Counted from the first letter of the stretch, positions 8,152 through 18,104 are shown. The stretch is 64,000 nt of DNA from Pseudomonas putida (GCF_001976065.1 NZ_MNAH01000004.1:64519-128518), one strand, 5' to 3'. A program made the numbers and translations. Notes: generated from the letters alone by a model not told the origin.

Positions 8152-9943
8152 ACCTTTCAGCGCCGCCAACGCCGTCGCGGCAGGCATCGATTTTGCCGAA
8201 CTGCAGGTCGGCGCCCATGGTTTGTTCTGGAACGAATACCGCCCGGAGGATGCCGCGTGCCGGATCTGGCAATGGCGTGATGGCGCGGCCTATTGCCTGA
8301 CACCTCCCCCGTTCAGTGTGCGCAGTCGGGTGTACGAATATGGCGGTGGTGCGTTTTGCCTGACCGACGACGGCGTGGTATTCGTCAATGAGGCCAATCA
8401 GCAGTTGTATCGCCAATCATTGCCAGGCGAGACGCCCGAAGTGCTGACGTCAGGCGTATGTCGATACGGCGACTTACAGTTCGCCAATGGCCAGGTGCTG
8501 GCCGTCGAGGAAAACCGCAATGAACACCGCCTGGTGGCGATCGACCTGGCGGATGGCACACGGCATTTGCTGGCCGAAGGTGCGGATTTCTACGCCGCAC
8601 CGACCTTGAGTCTCGATGGGCAGCGACTGGCCTGGATCGAGTGGAGTCGCCCGAATCAGCCATGGACCGCAACCCGCTTGATGGTCGCCCATCGCCAGGC
8701 TGATGGTGCTTATGCGGCGACCTCCTGCGTGGCAGGAGACCAGGCGCAAGAATCGCTGCAGCAACCGCGCTTCGACGGCAATGGCCGCCTGTACTGCCTG
8801 ACCGATCGCGCTGGTTACTGGCAGCCTTGGGTGGAATCGGTCGACGGCCTGACGCCATTGCCCAGCGCCGCCGCCGACCACGGCCCGGCGCCCTGGCAAC
8901 TGGGCGGTTGCACCTGGCTGCCACTGAGCGAGGGCAGCTACCTGGCCAGCTGGACCGAAGGCGGTTTCGGCCGACTGGGGCTGTGCGCTGCCGCGTGCGA
9001 CGACTTTACCGGCGACTACAGTCGCTTCCGTCACCTTGCCATGGATGAGCAGTTCATATACTGCATCGCGGCGTCCCCCGTCAGTTCATCGGCGGTGATC
9101 GCCATCGATCGCCAGACCCGCCAGGTGAAAGTCCTCGCCGGCGGTATCGCACCGCTGCCTGCCGAGCAAATCAGTCGTCCGCAAACCCTGCGCTATCCAA
9201 GCGGCGCGGGTGAAGCCCACGGTTTTTTCTACCCGGCGATGACCGGCGAAGCGAAACCGCCATTGGTGGTGTTCATCCATGGCGGCCCGACCTCGGCGTG
9301 TTATCCGATGCTCGATCCGCGCATCCAATATTGGGCGCAACGCGGTTTCGCCGTGGCCGATCTCAACTATCGTGGCAGCAGCGGTTACGGCCGGGACTAT
9401 CGACAGGCCTTGCATTTGCGCTGGGGCGAAGTTGATGTCGAAGACGCTTGCGCAGTGGTCAGCCATCTCGCCGAACGTGGCTTGATCGATGGCGACAAAG
9501 CCTTCATTCGCGGTGGCAGCGCGGGTGGCTACACGGCGCTGTGCGCGCTGGCGTTCCATCAGGTGTTCCGTGCCGGTGCCAGCCTTTATGGGGTCAGCGA
9601 CCCTGTGGCGCTGGGTCGGGCGACGCACAAGTTCGAAGGGGACTACCTGGACTGGCTGATCGGTGATCCGCAGCAGGATGCCGAACGCTACGCCGCCCGC
9701 ACGCCGTTACTGCATGCCGGCAACATTCGCGTGCCGGTCATCTTCTTTCAAGGAGAACTGGATGCCGTGGTGGTGCCGCAGCAGACCCGTGACATGGTCG
9801 AGGCCCTGCAGCACAACGGCATTCTGGTCCAAGCCCATTACTACGCGGACGAACGCCACGGCTTTCGCAAAGCCGATAACCAGGCCCATGCGCTGGAACA
9901 GGAATGGTTGTTCTATCGGCGGGTCATGGCGTTCGAAAACTGA
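8117..9943 (+). CDS. pqqH: S9-family prolyl-oligopeptidase-like hydrolase of the pqq cluster
   Basis: A 608-residue serine peptidase with an N-terminal beta-propeller and a C-terminal alpha/beta-hydrolase domain. The nucleophile elbow is GGSAGGYTAL (about residues 471-480), preceded by the oxyanion segment VFIHGGPTSACYP; Asp (GELDAVVVP) and His (ERHGFRK) complete the triad. It starts inside pqqE (ATG at 8117, 35 bases before the pqqE stop). The equivalent P. aeruginosa gene next to pqqE is called pqqH. Its role is not firmly settled, possibly trimming PqqA or other peptides. The gene name is given by position. Confidence 0.8.
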   Translation: MNETHASSPKAEPFSAANAVAAGIDFAELQVGAHGLFWNEYRPEDAACRIWQWRDGAAYCLTPPPFSVRSRVYEYGGGAFCLTDDGVVFVNEANQQLYRQSLPGETPEVLTSGVCRYGDLQFANGQVLAVEENRNEHRLVAIDLADGTRHLLAEGADFYAAPTLSLDGQRLAWIEWSRPNQPWTATRLMVAHRQADGAYAATSCVAGDQAQESLQQPRFDGNGRLYCLTDRAGYWQPWVESVDGLTPLPSAAADHGPAPWQLGGCTWLPLSEGSYLASWTEGGFGRLGLCAAACDDFTGDYSRFRHLAMDEQFIYCIAASPVSSSAVIAIDRQTRQVKVLAGGIAPLPAEQISRPQTLRYPSGAGEAHGFFYPAMTGEAKPPLVVFIHGGPTSACYPMLDPRIQYWAQRGFAVADLNYRGSSGYGRDYRQALHLRWGEVDVEDACAVVSHLAERGLIDGDKAFIRGGSAGGYTALCALAFHQVFRAGASLYGVSDPVALGRATHKFEGDYLDWLIGDPQQDAERYAARTPLLHAGNIRVPVIFFQGELDAVVVPQQTRDMVEALQHNGILVQAHYYADERHGFRKADNQAHALEQEWLFYRRVMAFEN

Positions 9944-9948
9944 AACGC

Positions 9949-10107
9949 TTACCGCTTGGCGATGATGTACACCGCATGCACGATCCCTGGAATGTAGCCA
10001 CACAGCGTCAGCAGAATGTTCAGCCAGAACGCTCCGCCGAATCCCACTTGCAGAAAAACACCCAGTGGCGGTAACAGAATGGCGATGATGATGCGGATAA
10101 AGTCCAT
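9949..10107 (-). CDS. YqaE/Pmp3-family small membrane protein
   Basis: A 52-residue protein with two hydrophobic segments, about residues 4-22 and 27-48. The Pmp3 signature is seen as ILLPPLGVFLQVGFG and LNILLTLCGYIPGIVHAVY. Such stress-induced proteolipids sit in the inner membrane and are linked to salt and membrane-potential stress in other organisms. The start is the ATG with AGGAG upstream on the minus strand. The longer open frame adds ten unlikely residues. It is convergent with pqqH, five bases apart. Confidence 0.85.
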   Translation of the reverse strand: MDFIRIIIAILLPPLGVFLQVGFGGAFWLNILLTLCGYIPGIVHAVYIIAKR

Positions 10108-10236
10108 GCAAGCAGCTCCTGATTGAGGTGGGCTCACGTGAGCCCATATCCAATCGACCCATACCGTTGGTCAGGGTTCAGCTCGATTTATACGGCCAGT
10201 GTAGCCAGGCCATGTTTCTGAACGATGTGCCGCCGC

Positions 10237-10276
10237 AAAAAAAACGCCCCACGCCAAAAGAATCAGGCGTGGGGCG
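10237..10276 (-). terminator. Intrinsic terminator of the aminotransferase gene
   Basis: Read on the minus strand, an 11-base perfect GC-rich stem (CGCCCCACGCC with its complement) with a 10-base loop is followed by eight T. It lies about 40 bases beyond the aminotransferase stop codon. The rest of 10108-10318 shows no gene. Confidence 0.9.
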
Positions 10277-10318
10277 TGCGTTATACCGCGAGACGGTTCG
10301 GGAATTCGAGGGGCCCGC

Positions 10319-11602
10319 TCAGACGGCGATCCCTTTGCGGCATTGCAGCTGCGCGGTACGCACGCGGGAGAAGGCGCGGGCCAGGCGCAGCAGCATTTCA
10401 TCGATGTTGGCTTTGCTTACCGTCAGCGCCGGGGTGAAACGCAGGCAGTTGGCTTGCGGCGCATCGAGCAACAGGCCTTCGTACAACGCGGCCTTGACCA
10501 CGGCGTCGGCCGAGTCGTCGGACAGGGTCAGCCCCCAGAGCAGCCCTTGCCCGCGCAGTTCGCCGTGTCCATAGCGGTGGGACAAACGCTGCAGCCCTTC
10601 ACGCAGGTGCTGGGCCATGTCTCCGACGTGCTCGAGAAAGCCCTTGTCCTGAACGCTGTCGAGCACCGCCAGGCCGGCGGCGGTCAGCAGCGCATTGCCA
10701 TGATGGGTGCCGCTCATTTCGCCCGTTTCCAAGCAGCAGGCCTTGCCCCGCGCCAGCAGCGCCGCCACCGGCACACCACCGCCAAGCCCTTTGCCGAGCA
10801 CGACAATATCGGCCCGCACGCCATAGGACTGTTCAGCCAGCAAGCTGCCACAACGCCCGACACCGGTTTGCACTTCGTCGAAGATCAGCAGGATGCCCAG
10901 CTCGCGACATAGGCGCTCGACCCCTTTGAGGTAATGTGCAGTGGCCGCGATCACCCCGGCTTCGCTCTGGATCGGCTCGAGCATGATCGCCACGGTCCGT
11001 TCATCCACCGCCGCGTGCAGTGCCGCGAGATCATTGAAGGGAACGCGGCTGAAGCCAGGCAGCTGTGGCTCGAAACGGTTGACCAGGGTCGAACCGTCCG
11101 ACGCCGAAATCGTCCCCAGGCTACGGCCATGGCAAGCCTGATGGGCGACGATGATCCGCGAAGCGCCGCCGCGATGCCGTTGCCCCCATTTGCGCGCCAG
11201 CTTGATCGCCGCCTCACAGGCCTCGCTGCCGCTGTTGAGCAGATACGCCTGGTCGCTGCCAGTGCTGGCACACAGGCGCTCGGCAAGGTTGAGCATGCCG
11301 CGATTATGCAGGCCGAAACCGGGATTGATCAGCGCTTGCGCCTGCGCGGTAATGGCACTGACCAACGTCTTGGGACTGTGACCGAGACTGTTGGCGCCAC
11401 CGCCCTGGGAGAAATCCAGATAGGCACGGTCATCGCTGTCCCACAACCAGGAACCCTGGCCACGGACAAACACCTGCTTGGGCCGATCGACACTGGGCAT
11501 CAGGTACTCGCTGCAAAGATTGTCGTCCCTGACCGGAAAGCCATTGCCCGCCAGCAAATCATCGAGGCTTGGCGAATGTCGACGCAGGCTGAACAGATTC
11601 AT
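10319..11602 (-). CDS. Class III PLP aminotransferase (acetylornithine aminotransferase-like)
   Basis: A 427-residue fold-type I omega-aminotransferase of the ArgD/AstC group. Seen features are the phosphate-cup segment LLNSGSEACEAAIKLARKW, the aspartate of LIFDEVQTGVGRCG and the PLP lysine in VLGKGLGGGVPVAALL. In P. putida the gene at this position is annotated as a second acetylornithine aminotransferase. The true amino donor is not evident; an omega-amino acid such as 5-aminovalerate or ornithine is possible given the davBA genes nearby, but that is inference. It is divergent from the LysR gene at 11772, its likely regulator. Confidence 0.82.
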   Translation of the reverse strand: MNLFSLRRHSPSLDDLLAGNGFPVRDDNLCSEYLMPSVDRPKQVFVRGQGSWLWDSDDRAYLDFSQGGGANSLGHSPKTLVSAITAQAQALINPGFGLHNRGMLNLAERLCASTGSDQAYLLNSGSEACEAAIKLARKWGQRHRGGASRIIVAHQACHGRSLGTISASDGSTLVNRFEPQLPGFSRVPFNDLAALHAAVDERTVAIMLEPIQSEAGVIAATAHYLKGVERLCRELGILLIFDEVQTGVGRCGSLLAEQSYGVRADIVVLGKGLGGGVPVAALLARGKACCLETGEMSGTHHGNALLTAAGLAVLDSVQDKGFLEHVGDMAQHLREGLQRLSHRYGHGELRGQGLLWGLTLSDDSADAVVKAALYEGLLLDAPQANCLRFTPALTVSKANIDEMLLRLARAFSRVRTAQLQCRKGIAV

Positions 11603-11771
11603 CGGTTCAACCCTCGCAGAAGATTTTTTGCGTTACCTATGCAAATGCCATCGAGGCAAGGCGTGTTCATCGCGTTCCGGGGCCCTGTAAGCCTTGTGAA
11701 TGCGGTTAGACTAGGGCTACACAAGGCGATGAGCCATTTCGATTTCCCAGTATTTTCGATAAGTATTACTT

Positions 11772-12701
11772 ATGGATTTCAAGCAACTGCGTTATTTCGT
11801 CGCGGTCTATGAAGAGGGTCATGTGGGCCGGGCTGCCGAGCGGCTGTCGATTTCCCAGCCGGCACTGTCGCAGCAGATTCGTCACCTCGAACAAAACCTC
11901 GATGTAAGCCTGTTCGAACGCAGCAGCAAACGCCTGTTGCCGACCCTGGCGGCCCATACGCTGTACAACCATGCCCTGCCCTTGCTCGACGGCCTGCAAC
12001 GGGCGCGCGAAGCATTGGGCAATTTCAAGGGGCATGCGCTGCGCACCCTGGCCATTGGTGTGCTGCAAACCGTGCACACCAGCCTGGTGCCACAAATGCT
12101 TGAGCGGGTGCGTAAGGCGCAGCCCCATCTGGTGGTGCAGATCTATGAACTGACCGGGCTGGAAATCGAACGACGCCTGCTGAATGGTTCGCTGGACATT
12201 GGCATCGGCTACCTGCCCCCTCGTCAGCCGGGCCTGCATGGGGTGATGTTGTACGAAGATGAACTGACGCTGGTCATCCCGGCCGACCATCCATTGCGCG
12301 AATTCAAGAAAGTCTCCATGAGCCAGGCCGCCGAATTGCCGATGTTGCTACTGGGCGAAGAGTTTCAGATACGGCAGATCTGGCAGGCGCAACTGGCCAG
12401 CCTGGGACGACGTCCGCAGGTACAGGCTGAGCTGAACAACATGGCCGGTATTCTCGACAGCCTGCCGCACACGCGACTGGCGACGGTGCTGCCCGGACGC
12501 TCGCAGAAGACCCACGGCAATCAGCAATTGTTGTGGAAACCCCTGAGCGAACCGCGGGTGCCGCTGAAAGTCGGGTTGGTCTGTCGCGATGTGCAACGGC
12601 AACAGGCCTCGCTGGCCTTGCTGCGCACGTTACTGGAGGAGGTGATCAATGGGCCGGATGAGCGGCTGAATAGCCCGCCGATACTGGATGGCCTGGGCTG
12701 A
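11772..12701 (+). CDS. LysR-family transcriptional regulator
   Basis: A 309-residue LTTR. The N-terminal winged helix-turn-helix is clear (LRYFVAVYEEGHVGRAAERL and SISQPALSQQIRHLEQNLDV), followed by a periplasmic-binding-like effector domain from about residue 90. It is transcribed away from the aminotransferase with a 169-base intergenic region, the classic layout for a LysR regulator and its target. The effector is unknown. Confidence 0.9.
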   Translation: MDFKQLRYFVAVYEEGHVGRAAERLSISQPALSQQIRHLEQNLDVSLFERSSKRLLPTLAAHTLYNHALPLLDGLQRAREALGNFKGHALRTLAIGVLQTVHTSLVPQMLERVRKAQPHLVVQIYELTGLEIERRLLNGSLDIGIGYLPPRQPGLHGVMLYEDELTLVIPADHPLREFKKVSMSQAAELPMLLLGEEFQIRQIWQAQLASLGRRPQVQAELNNMAGILDSLPHTRLATVLPGRSQKTHGNQQLLWKPLSEPRVPLKVGLVCRDVQRQQASLALLRTLLEEVINGPDERLNSPPILDGLG

Positions 12702-12723
12702 ATACTTTTCTCGAGACAAAAGA

Positions 12724-12744
12724 AAACCCCGCCGAAGCGGGGCT
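12724..12744. terminator. Terminator between convergent LysR and acyl-CoA dehydrogenase genes
   Basis: Stem CCCCGC-CGAA-GCGGGG. T-rich runs flank it on both sides, stronger on the minus strand (GGGGTTTTCTTTT), so it probably ends both convergent transcripts. Apart from this hairpin, 12702-12928 holds nothing I can identify. Confidence 0.75.
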
Positions 12745-12928
12745 TTGCAGACTGTTTCCCTGACATCCATTTCACTCCACCTTCCTGGCAGAATCCTACG
12801 TGTCCGTGTTGTTACTTTGCGCTTCCTGCGCTACGTCCATGAGAAGTAGATTAGCTGTGGATCCAATTTCAAGCTATGGGAGAACAGCAGCACGGCATGT
12901 AAGAGAATGCTTACATCAGGTTATATCG

Positions 12929-14707
12929 TCAGAATTGCCCGGCATCCAGCAGAAACAGCGATTCGCTACCGGCCTTCACCGACGCGCTCAACGAGTGAAT
13001 GCGCGGCAGCAAGCGGGCGAAGTAGAAACGTGCGGTGCCCAGTTTGCTGGCATAGAAATCGTCCTGGGTTTCTTTACCCAAGGCGGCCTTGGCCATCAGC
13101 GCCCACATGTAGGCGTAAGCGACGTAACCAAAGGTTTGCAGGTACTCGACCGACGCCGCACCGATTTCATTCGGGTTGGATTTGGCCCGATCCAGCAGCC
13201 ATGCAGTCAGTTCGTCGAGGGTGGTGACGGCGTCATTCAGCGGCTTGGTGAACTCCGCCAGATCAGCGCTGGCTGTTGCGGTGAAGTGACGAATCTCGTC
13301 GGCAAACAAGTTGTAGAACGCCCCGCCGCTGCCAACGATCTTGCGCCCGACCAGGTCCAGCGCCTGGATGCCGTTGGTGCCTTCGTAGATCTGGGTGATG
13401 CGCACGTCACGCACCAGTTGCTCCTGGCCCCACTCACGGATGTAACCGTGACCGCCAAATACCTGCTGGCCGTGCACCGTGGTTTCCAGGCCGAGATCGG
13501 TCAGGAATGCCTTGGCCACCGGGGTCAGCAAGGCCACCAGGTCTTCCGCGCGTTTACGAGTGGTGGCGTCTTCGCTGAACTTGGCGGTGTCCAGTTGCAT
13601 GGCCACGTAAGTGGAAAACGCACGACCGCCTTCGTTCGAAGCTTTCATGGTCAGCAGCATGCGACGCACGTCCGGGTGGACGATGATCGGGTCAGCCACT
13701 TTGTCCTTGTTCTGCGCGCCGGTTGGCGAACGGCTTTGCAGACGATCACGAGCGTATTCAACAGCGTTCTGATACGAGCGCTCGCCGGTGGCCAGGCCCT
13801 GGATACCGACACCCAAACGCTCGTAGTTCATCATGGTGAACATCGCCGCCAGGCCCTTGTTCGGCTCGCCGACCAGGTAACCCACGGCTTCGTCGAAGTT
13901 CATCACGCAGGTCGCGGAAGCCTGGATGCCCATCTTGTGTTCGATCGAGCCGCAGTTGGCCGGGTTGCGCGCGCCCAGGCTGCCGTCGGCATTGACCATG
14001 AACTTGGGCACCAGGAACAGCGAAATGCCTTTTGGCCCGGCCGGTGCGTCCGGCAGCTTGGCCAGCACCAGGTGAATGATGTTCTCGGTCAGGTCGTGTT
14101 CGCCGCCGGTGATGAAGATCTTGGTGCCGCTGACCTTATAGGACCCGTCGGCCTGAGGCTCGGCCTTGGTGCGGATAATCCCCAGGTCGGTACCGGCGTG
14201 GGGCTCGGTCAGGCACATGGAACCGGCCCAGACGCCGGCGTACATGTTCGGCAGGTAAGCGGCCTTCAGCTCTTCGCTGGCGTGGGCGTTGATCGACAGG
14301 CAGGCGCCAGCGGTGAGCATCGGGTACAGGCCGAACGACAGGCTGGCCGAGTTGACCATTTCTTCAACCTGGGCCGAAACGGCTTTGGGCATGCCCATGC
14401 CGCCGTAGGCCGGATCGCCACCGACGCCAACCCATCCGCCTTCGGCGTAGGTCTGGTAAGCCTGTGGGAAACCAGCCGGCGTGGTGACTGCGCCGTCCGC
14501 CCAGTGGCAACCTTCTTCGTCAGCGGCACGGCTCAGGGGCGCGATGCTTTTGCTGGTGACCTTGCCGGCTTCTTCGAGAATGGCTTCGACGGTTTCTGCA
14601 TCAACAGTCTCGGCCAGTGCTGGCAGCTCGGCCCAGAGTTTGGCGACCTCGAACACTTCATTGAGGACGAAGCGCATATCGCGCAGGGGCGCTTTGTAGT
14701 CAGCCAT
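12929..14707 (-). CDS. Acyl-CoA dehydrogenase, ~600-aa FadE type (paralogue 1)
   Basis: A 592-residue flavoprotein of the long acyl-CoA dehydrogenase group with a C-terminal extension domain. Seen are MADYKAPLRDMRF at the start, the FAD/substrate segment MCLTEPHAGTDLG, and the catalytic glutamate in IYEGTNGIQALDLVGRK. It introduces the alpha-beta double bond in acyl-CoA at the start of beta-oxidation and passes electrons to ETF. The open frame extends 29 codons upstream, but the paralogues all start with M-(A/P)-DYKAPLRD, which fixes the start. Chain-length preference cannot be read from sequence. Confidence 0.9.
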   Translation of the reverse strand: MADYKAPLRDMRFVLNEVFEVAKLWAELPALAETVDAETVEAILEEAGKVTSKSIAPLSRAADEEGCHWADGAVTTPAGFPQAYQTYAEGGWVGVGGDPAYGGMGMPKAVSAQVEEMVNSASLSFGLYPMLTAGACLSINAHASEELKAAYLPNMYAGVWAGSMCLTEPHAGTDLGIIRTKAEPQADGSYKVSGTKIFITGGEHDLTENIIHLVLAKLPDAPAGPKGISLFLVPKFMVNADGSLGARNPANCGSIEHKMGIQASATCVMNFDEAVGYLVGEPNKGLAAMFTMMNYERLGVGIQGLATGERSYQNAVEYARDRLQSRSPTGAQNKDKVADPIIVHPDVRRMLLTMKASNEGGRAFSTYVAMQLDTAKFSEDATTRKRAEDLVALLTPVAKAFLTDLGLETTVHGQQVFGGHGYIREWGQEQLVRDVRITQIYEGTNGIQALDLVGRKIVGSGGAFYNLFADEIRHFTATASADLAEFTKPLNDAVTTLDELTAWLLDRAKSNPNEIGAASVEYLQTFGYVAYAYMWALMAKAALGKETQDDFYASKLGTARFYFARLLPRIHSLSASVKAGSESLFLLDAGQF

Positions 14708-14839
14708 GGCAAACCTCGCAAGATCTAAACAGGTGAATCGTAGGAATGATGTTTCGTTGGGTCCGAGTGTAACCCAACAACTTTTGCGACACATAGGGTC
14801 ATCGCGTGACCGATTTGTAATTTTTAGTCACCAGAAAAT

Positions 14840-14909
14840 AGATCGCAGCCTTCGCCAGCGCCAACGGAGGAATGCGTTTCCCTGTGGGCGCTGCCGAAGG
14901 CTGTGATCT
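14840..14909. repeat. Long inverted repeat (GCAGCCTTCG type) between dehydrogenase paralogues
   Basis: The arms of about 23 bases (AGATCGCAGCCTTCG and its near-complement CGAAGGCTGTGATCT, plus GGCGCTG sequences inside) face each other across a 23-base spacer. It resembles the GCAGCCTGCGGCAGC intergenic palindromes of fluorescent pseudomonads. It may help to end transcripts. Confidence 0.65.
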
Positions 14910-14927
14910 CTTGCAGACTAGTCCGAT

Positions 14928-16724
14928 TTAAAGCGCGAACAACTCCGCTGGCAGCTTCATCAGGCAATCACTGCCTGCCTCTATCGCTGCCCGATGAGCG
15001 GCAGTGCGCGGCAGCAAACGCTTGAAATAAAACTCGCTGGTGGCGAGCTTACCCTGGAAATAACCGGCATCACCGCTGCCCGAATCCAGCTGCGCCTGAG
15101 CCACCAGCGCCATGCGCAACCACAAATAGCCGAGGATGATGTAACCGCTGTACATCAGGTAATCCACAGACGCGGCGCCCACTTCATCTGGATTTCTCAG
15201 GGCGGCCATGCCGACTTTGGTAGTCAGTTCGCCCCACTGCTGATTGAGCTCGTTGAGTTGCGCCACATAACTGGCCAACTGTGGATGCCCGGCGTTCGCC
15301 GCACAGAACTTGTGGACGATTCTGGTGAAGCCACGCAGCAGCTTGCCCTGGCTGCCGAGGACTTTGCGCCCGAGCAGGTCCAGCGCCTGGATGCCGTTGG
15401 TGCCCTCATAGATCGGCGCGATGCGACAGTCACGAACCAGTTGTTCCATACCCCATTCACGAATGAAACCATGGCCTCCGAACACCTGCATGCCATGGTT
15501 GGTCACTTCCAGCCCGGTCTCGGTCATGAAGGCTTTGCAGATTGGCGTCAGGAAGGCCAACAGGTCTTCGGCGTCCTGGCGCGCCGTTGCATCCGCGCTA
15601 AGGTGCGCAACGTCGAGTAATTGCGCAGTGAAGTAAGTCAGTGCGCGGTTGCCTTCGTTGAAGGCTTTCATGGTCAGCAACATACGGCGCACGTCCGGAT
15701 GCACAATGATCGGGTCAGCGGCTTTTTCCGGAGCCTTGGGACCTGTCAGCGCGCGCATCTGCAAACGGTCGTTGGCGTACTTGATCGCGCCCTGGAAACT
15801 TGCTTCGCCCAGACACAACCCCTGCATGCCGGTGCCAAGCCGCGCGTGGTTCATCATGGTGAACATGCAGTTGAGGCCTTTGTTCGCTTCCCCGATCAAG
15901 AAGCCCTTGGCCCCGTCGAAGTTCAGCACGCAGGTGGCCGAGGCCTTGATTCCCATCTTGTGCTCGATGGAGCCGCAGGAAACGCCATTGCGTTCGCCCG
16001 CTTCACCCTGGGCATCGGGCAGGCACTTGGGCACGATGAACAGCGAAATGCCTTTGGTCCCGGCCGGCGCATCCGGCAGCTTCGCCAACACCAGGTGAAT
16101 GATGTTGGCGCTCAGGTCGTGCTCGCCGGCGGAGATGAAGATCTTGCTGCCGGTGATCGCGTAGCTGCCGTCGGCCTGGGGCACGGCGCGGGTCTTGATG
16201 ATGCCCAGGTCGGTGCCGCAATGGGCTTCGGTCAGGCACATGGTGCCGGTCCATTGGCCGGCGGTGAGTTTGCTCAGGTAGGTGTTTTTCTGCTCCTGCG
16301 TACCATGGGCGTGGATCGCCGACATGGCGCCGTGGGTCAGCCCCGGATACATGCCCCAGGACGTGTTGCTGGAACCCACCATTTCGCTGATGACCAGCCC
16401 CAGTGAACTGGGCAGACCCTGGCCGCCATACGCCGGATCAGCTGCCAGTCCATGCCAGCCACCTTCGACGTATTGGGCGAAAGCCTGCTTGAAGCCTGCA
16501 GGCGTGGTGACCTCGCCGTTGTTGAAATGGCAGCCCTCTTCGTCGCCACTGCGGTTGAGTGGTGACAGCACGTTCTCACAGAATCTTGCGCCCTCTTCGA
16601 GGATCGCATCGATCATGTCCGGGCTGGCATCGGTGGCGCCGAGGGCTGCGTAGTTGCTGTGAAAATCGAAGACGTGGTCAATCAGAAAGCGCATGTCGCG
16701 CAGGGGAGCCTTGTAGTCGGGCAT
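14928..16724 (-). CDS. Acyl-CoA dehydrogenase, ~600-aa FadE type (paralogue 2)
   Basis: A 598-residue paralogue of the neighbouring dehydrogenases. It carries the same landmarks: MPDYKAPLRDMRFL, MCLTEAHCGTDLG and the catalytic-glutamate block IYEGTNGIQALDLLGRK. The start is placed at the second of two close ATGs because GGAG then lies eight bases upstream and the family N-terminus results. It shares the block with a GGDEF protein gene just upstream on the same strand; the order dehydrogenase-GGDEF-dehydrogenase is the one I recall from P. putida (PP_0368-0370), where members have been linked to fatty or phenylacyl-CoA oxidation. Confidence 0.9.
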   Translation of the reverse strand: MPDYKAPLRDMRFLIDHVFDFHSNYAALGATDASPDMIDAILEEGARFCENVLSPLNRSGDEEGCHFNNGEVTTPAGFKQAFAQYVEGGWHGLAADPAYGGQGLPSSLGLVISEMVGSSNTSWGMYPGLTHGAMSAIHAHGTQEQKNTYLSKLTAGQWTGTMCLTEAHCGTDLGIIKTRAVPQADGSYAITGSKIFISAGEHDLSANIIHLVLAKLPDAPAGTKGISLFIVPKCLPDAQGEAGERNGVSCGSIEHKMGIKASATCVLNFDGAKGFLIGEANKGLNCMFTMMNHARLGTGMQGLCLGEASFQGAIKYANDRLQMRALTGPKAPEKAADPIIVHPDVRRMLLTMKAFNEGNRALTYFTAQLLDVAHLSADATARQDAEDLLAFLTPICKAFMTETGLEVTNHGMQVFGGHGFIREWGMEQLVRDCRIAPIYEGTNGIQALDLLGRKVLGSQGKLLRGFTRIVHKFCAANAGHPQLASYVAQLNELNQQWGELTTKVGMAALRNPDEVGAASVDYLMYSGYIILGYLWLRMALVAQAQLDSGSGDAGYFQGKLATSEFYFKRLLPRTAAHRAAIEAGSDCLMKLPAELFAL

Positions 16725-16811
16725 GGTCATTTCTCCGGCAGCAGATGACTCAAACCTACTGCCGCATCCCACCCCTTCACAATTACAGTCCAGACGCTGA
16801 ATGCGCCGTTA

Positions 16812-18104
16812 TCACTCAACCGTAGCGGCGTCCATGCGCACGGCGCCACGGCGGTTCTGTCCGAACGCCATGACGCAGTTGCGCCCGGCGCCCTTGGCGC
16901 TGTAGAGCGCCTGGTCCGCGGACTTGAGCACTTGCTCGGGCGCGCGTTGCTCCACCCGTTCGGCAACGCCGATGCTGACCGTCACCGATACACTCGAGGC
17001 ACTGGCGCCTGCGCGACGCTGGCGGCCCTGATTGTCATCCTGAGGACGACTGTCCTGATTGCGCAGATGAATGTTGTAGGTGGCGATCGCCTCGCGAATG
17101 ACCTCCAGGTGCGGCAGGCACTCGTCCAAGGTCTTGCCTGCAAACACCAGGGCGAATTCCTCACCGCCGTAGCGATACGCCTTACCGCCGCCGCCGATTT
17201 TCGACAGCTTGCTGGCGACCAGTCGCAGCACCTGGTCCCCCACGTCGTGCCCGTGGGTGTCGTTGAATTTCTTGAAGTGATCGACGTCACTCATGGCCAA
17301 CACATAGTTGCGTCCCAGGCGCTGCATCCGCTCATTCAATGCACGGCGTCCCGGCAGTCCGGTGAGTTCGTCACGGAAAGCCATCTGATAGGCCTCATGG
17401 GCAACGGCGGCGGCGATCATCAGCATCACCTGGCTGCACATGATGTTCAGGGTGAAGGGCAGGATGAAGGTTTTCGGCAACATCCAGAACAGGCCGAGCA
17501 ACCCCACCAGCTGCGCAGCATGCAGGGGCCTTGGGTGGCGCCAATACTGGTAGGCCAGCAGCAGGAATGCGGCGATGAACACCGGATAGGACAATTGGAT
17601 CAGGCTCATCCAGGCGCCGTGCAAGGCAGGCCAGCGAATCTCCGCCAGCCACACCAGCAACACCTGTGGGTAACTTTGTTCAAGGGCCAATGCCACGCTG
17701 CCAACGGCCAGCAGCACAGCAAAACGGGCAACCATGTCCTGGAACAGATGCGTACGTTCCTGCCACGCGGCGAACACGCCGAACAGCAACGGCAACAGCA
17801 GGCAACATAGATGAAAAACCACTGCAGCGTCTTCGCGCACCTTGCCGTGGTCGCGGTAGTAATCGGTCTGGGTGTCGAGCAGGAAGTAGGCGATGTACAC
17901 CGTGACCATCAGAAACAGCTCACGCTGGCGTCGGTAAACCGCACAATAGGCACCGCCGAGCAACAGCACCAAGGTAGGAAGCACCTGGAACAGCGACGTG
18001 AAGAAAACGTTCAGCTCCCTGACGTAGGCAGCCGCTAGCCCCGCCAGCAACAGCAGCAGTGATGGCAAAAAGTGACTCACACGTGCAGGGGAAGAACGCG
18101 GCAA
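16812..18104 (-). CDS. Membrane-anchored diguanylate cyclase (GGDEF)
   Basis: A 430-residue protein. About residues 10-230 form six or seven hydrophobic helices with short loops, followed by a GGDEF domain from about residue 245 (DELTGLPGRRALNER; SDVDHFKKFNDTHGHDVGD). The active site is intact as YRYGGEEFALVFAG. No RxxD inhibitory site precedes it, so product inhibition at the usual I-site is not expected. An unusual charged insert (near QDSRPQDDNQGRQRRAG) lies before the final strand. It should make c-di-GMP at the inner membrane. The start is a TTG with CGGAG eight bases upstream. Confidence 0.88.
   Translation of the reverse strand: MPRSSPARVSHFLPSLLLLLAGLAAAYVRELNVFFTSLFQVLPTLVLLLGGAYCAVYRRQRELFLMVTVYIAYFLLDTQTDYYRDHGKVREDAAVVFHLCCLLLPLLFGVFAAWQERTHLFQDMVARFAVLLAVGSVALALEQSYPQVLLVWLAEIRWPALHGAWMSLIQLSYPVFIAAFLLLAYQYWRHPRPLHAAQLVGLLGLFWMLPKTFILPFTLNIMCSQVMLMIAAAVAHEAYQMAFRDELTGLPGRRALNERMQRLGRNYVLAMSDVDHFKKFNDTHGHDVGDQVLRLVASKLSKIGGGGKAYRYGGEEFALVFAGKTLDECLPHLEVIREAIATYNIHLRNQDSRPQDDNQGRQRRAGASASSVSVTVSIGVAERVEQRAPEQVLKSADQALYSAKGAGRNCVMAFGQNRRGAVRMDAATVE

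Noticed and set aside
12800..14728. 642-codon plus-strand open frame opposite acyl-CoA dehydrogenase paralogue 1
   Set aside because: Mirrors the dehydrogenase codons; the same kind of shadow appears opposite paralogues 2 and 3.
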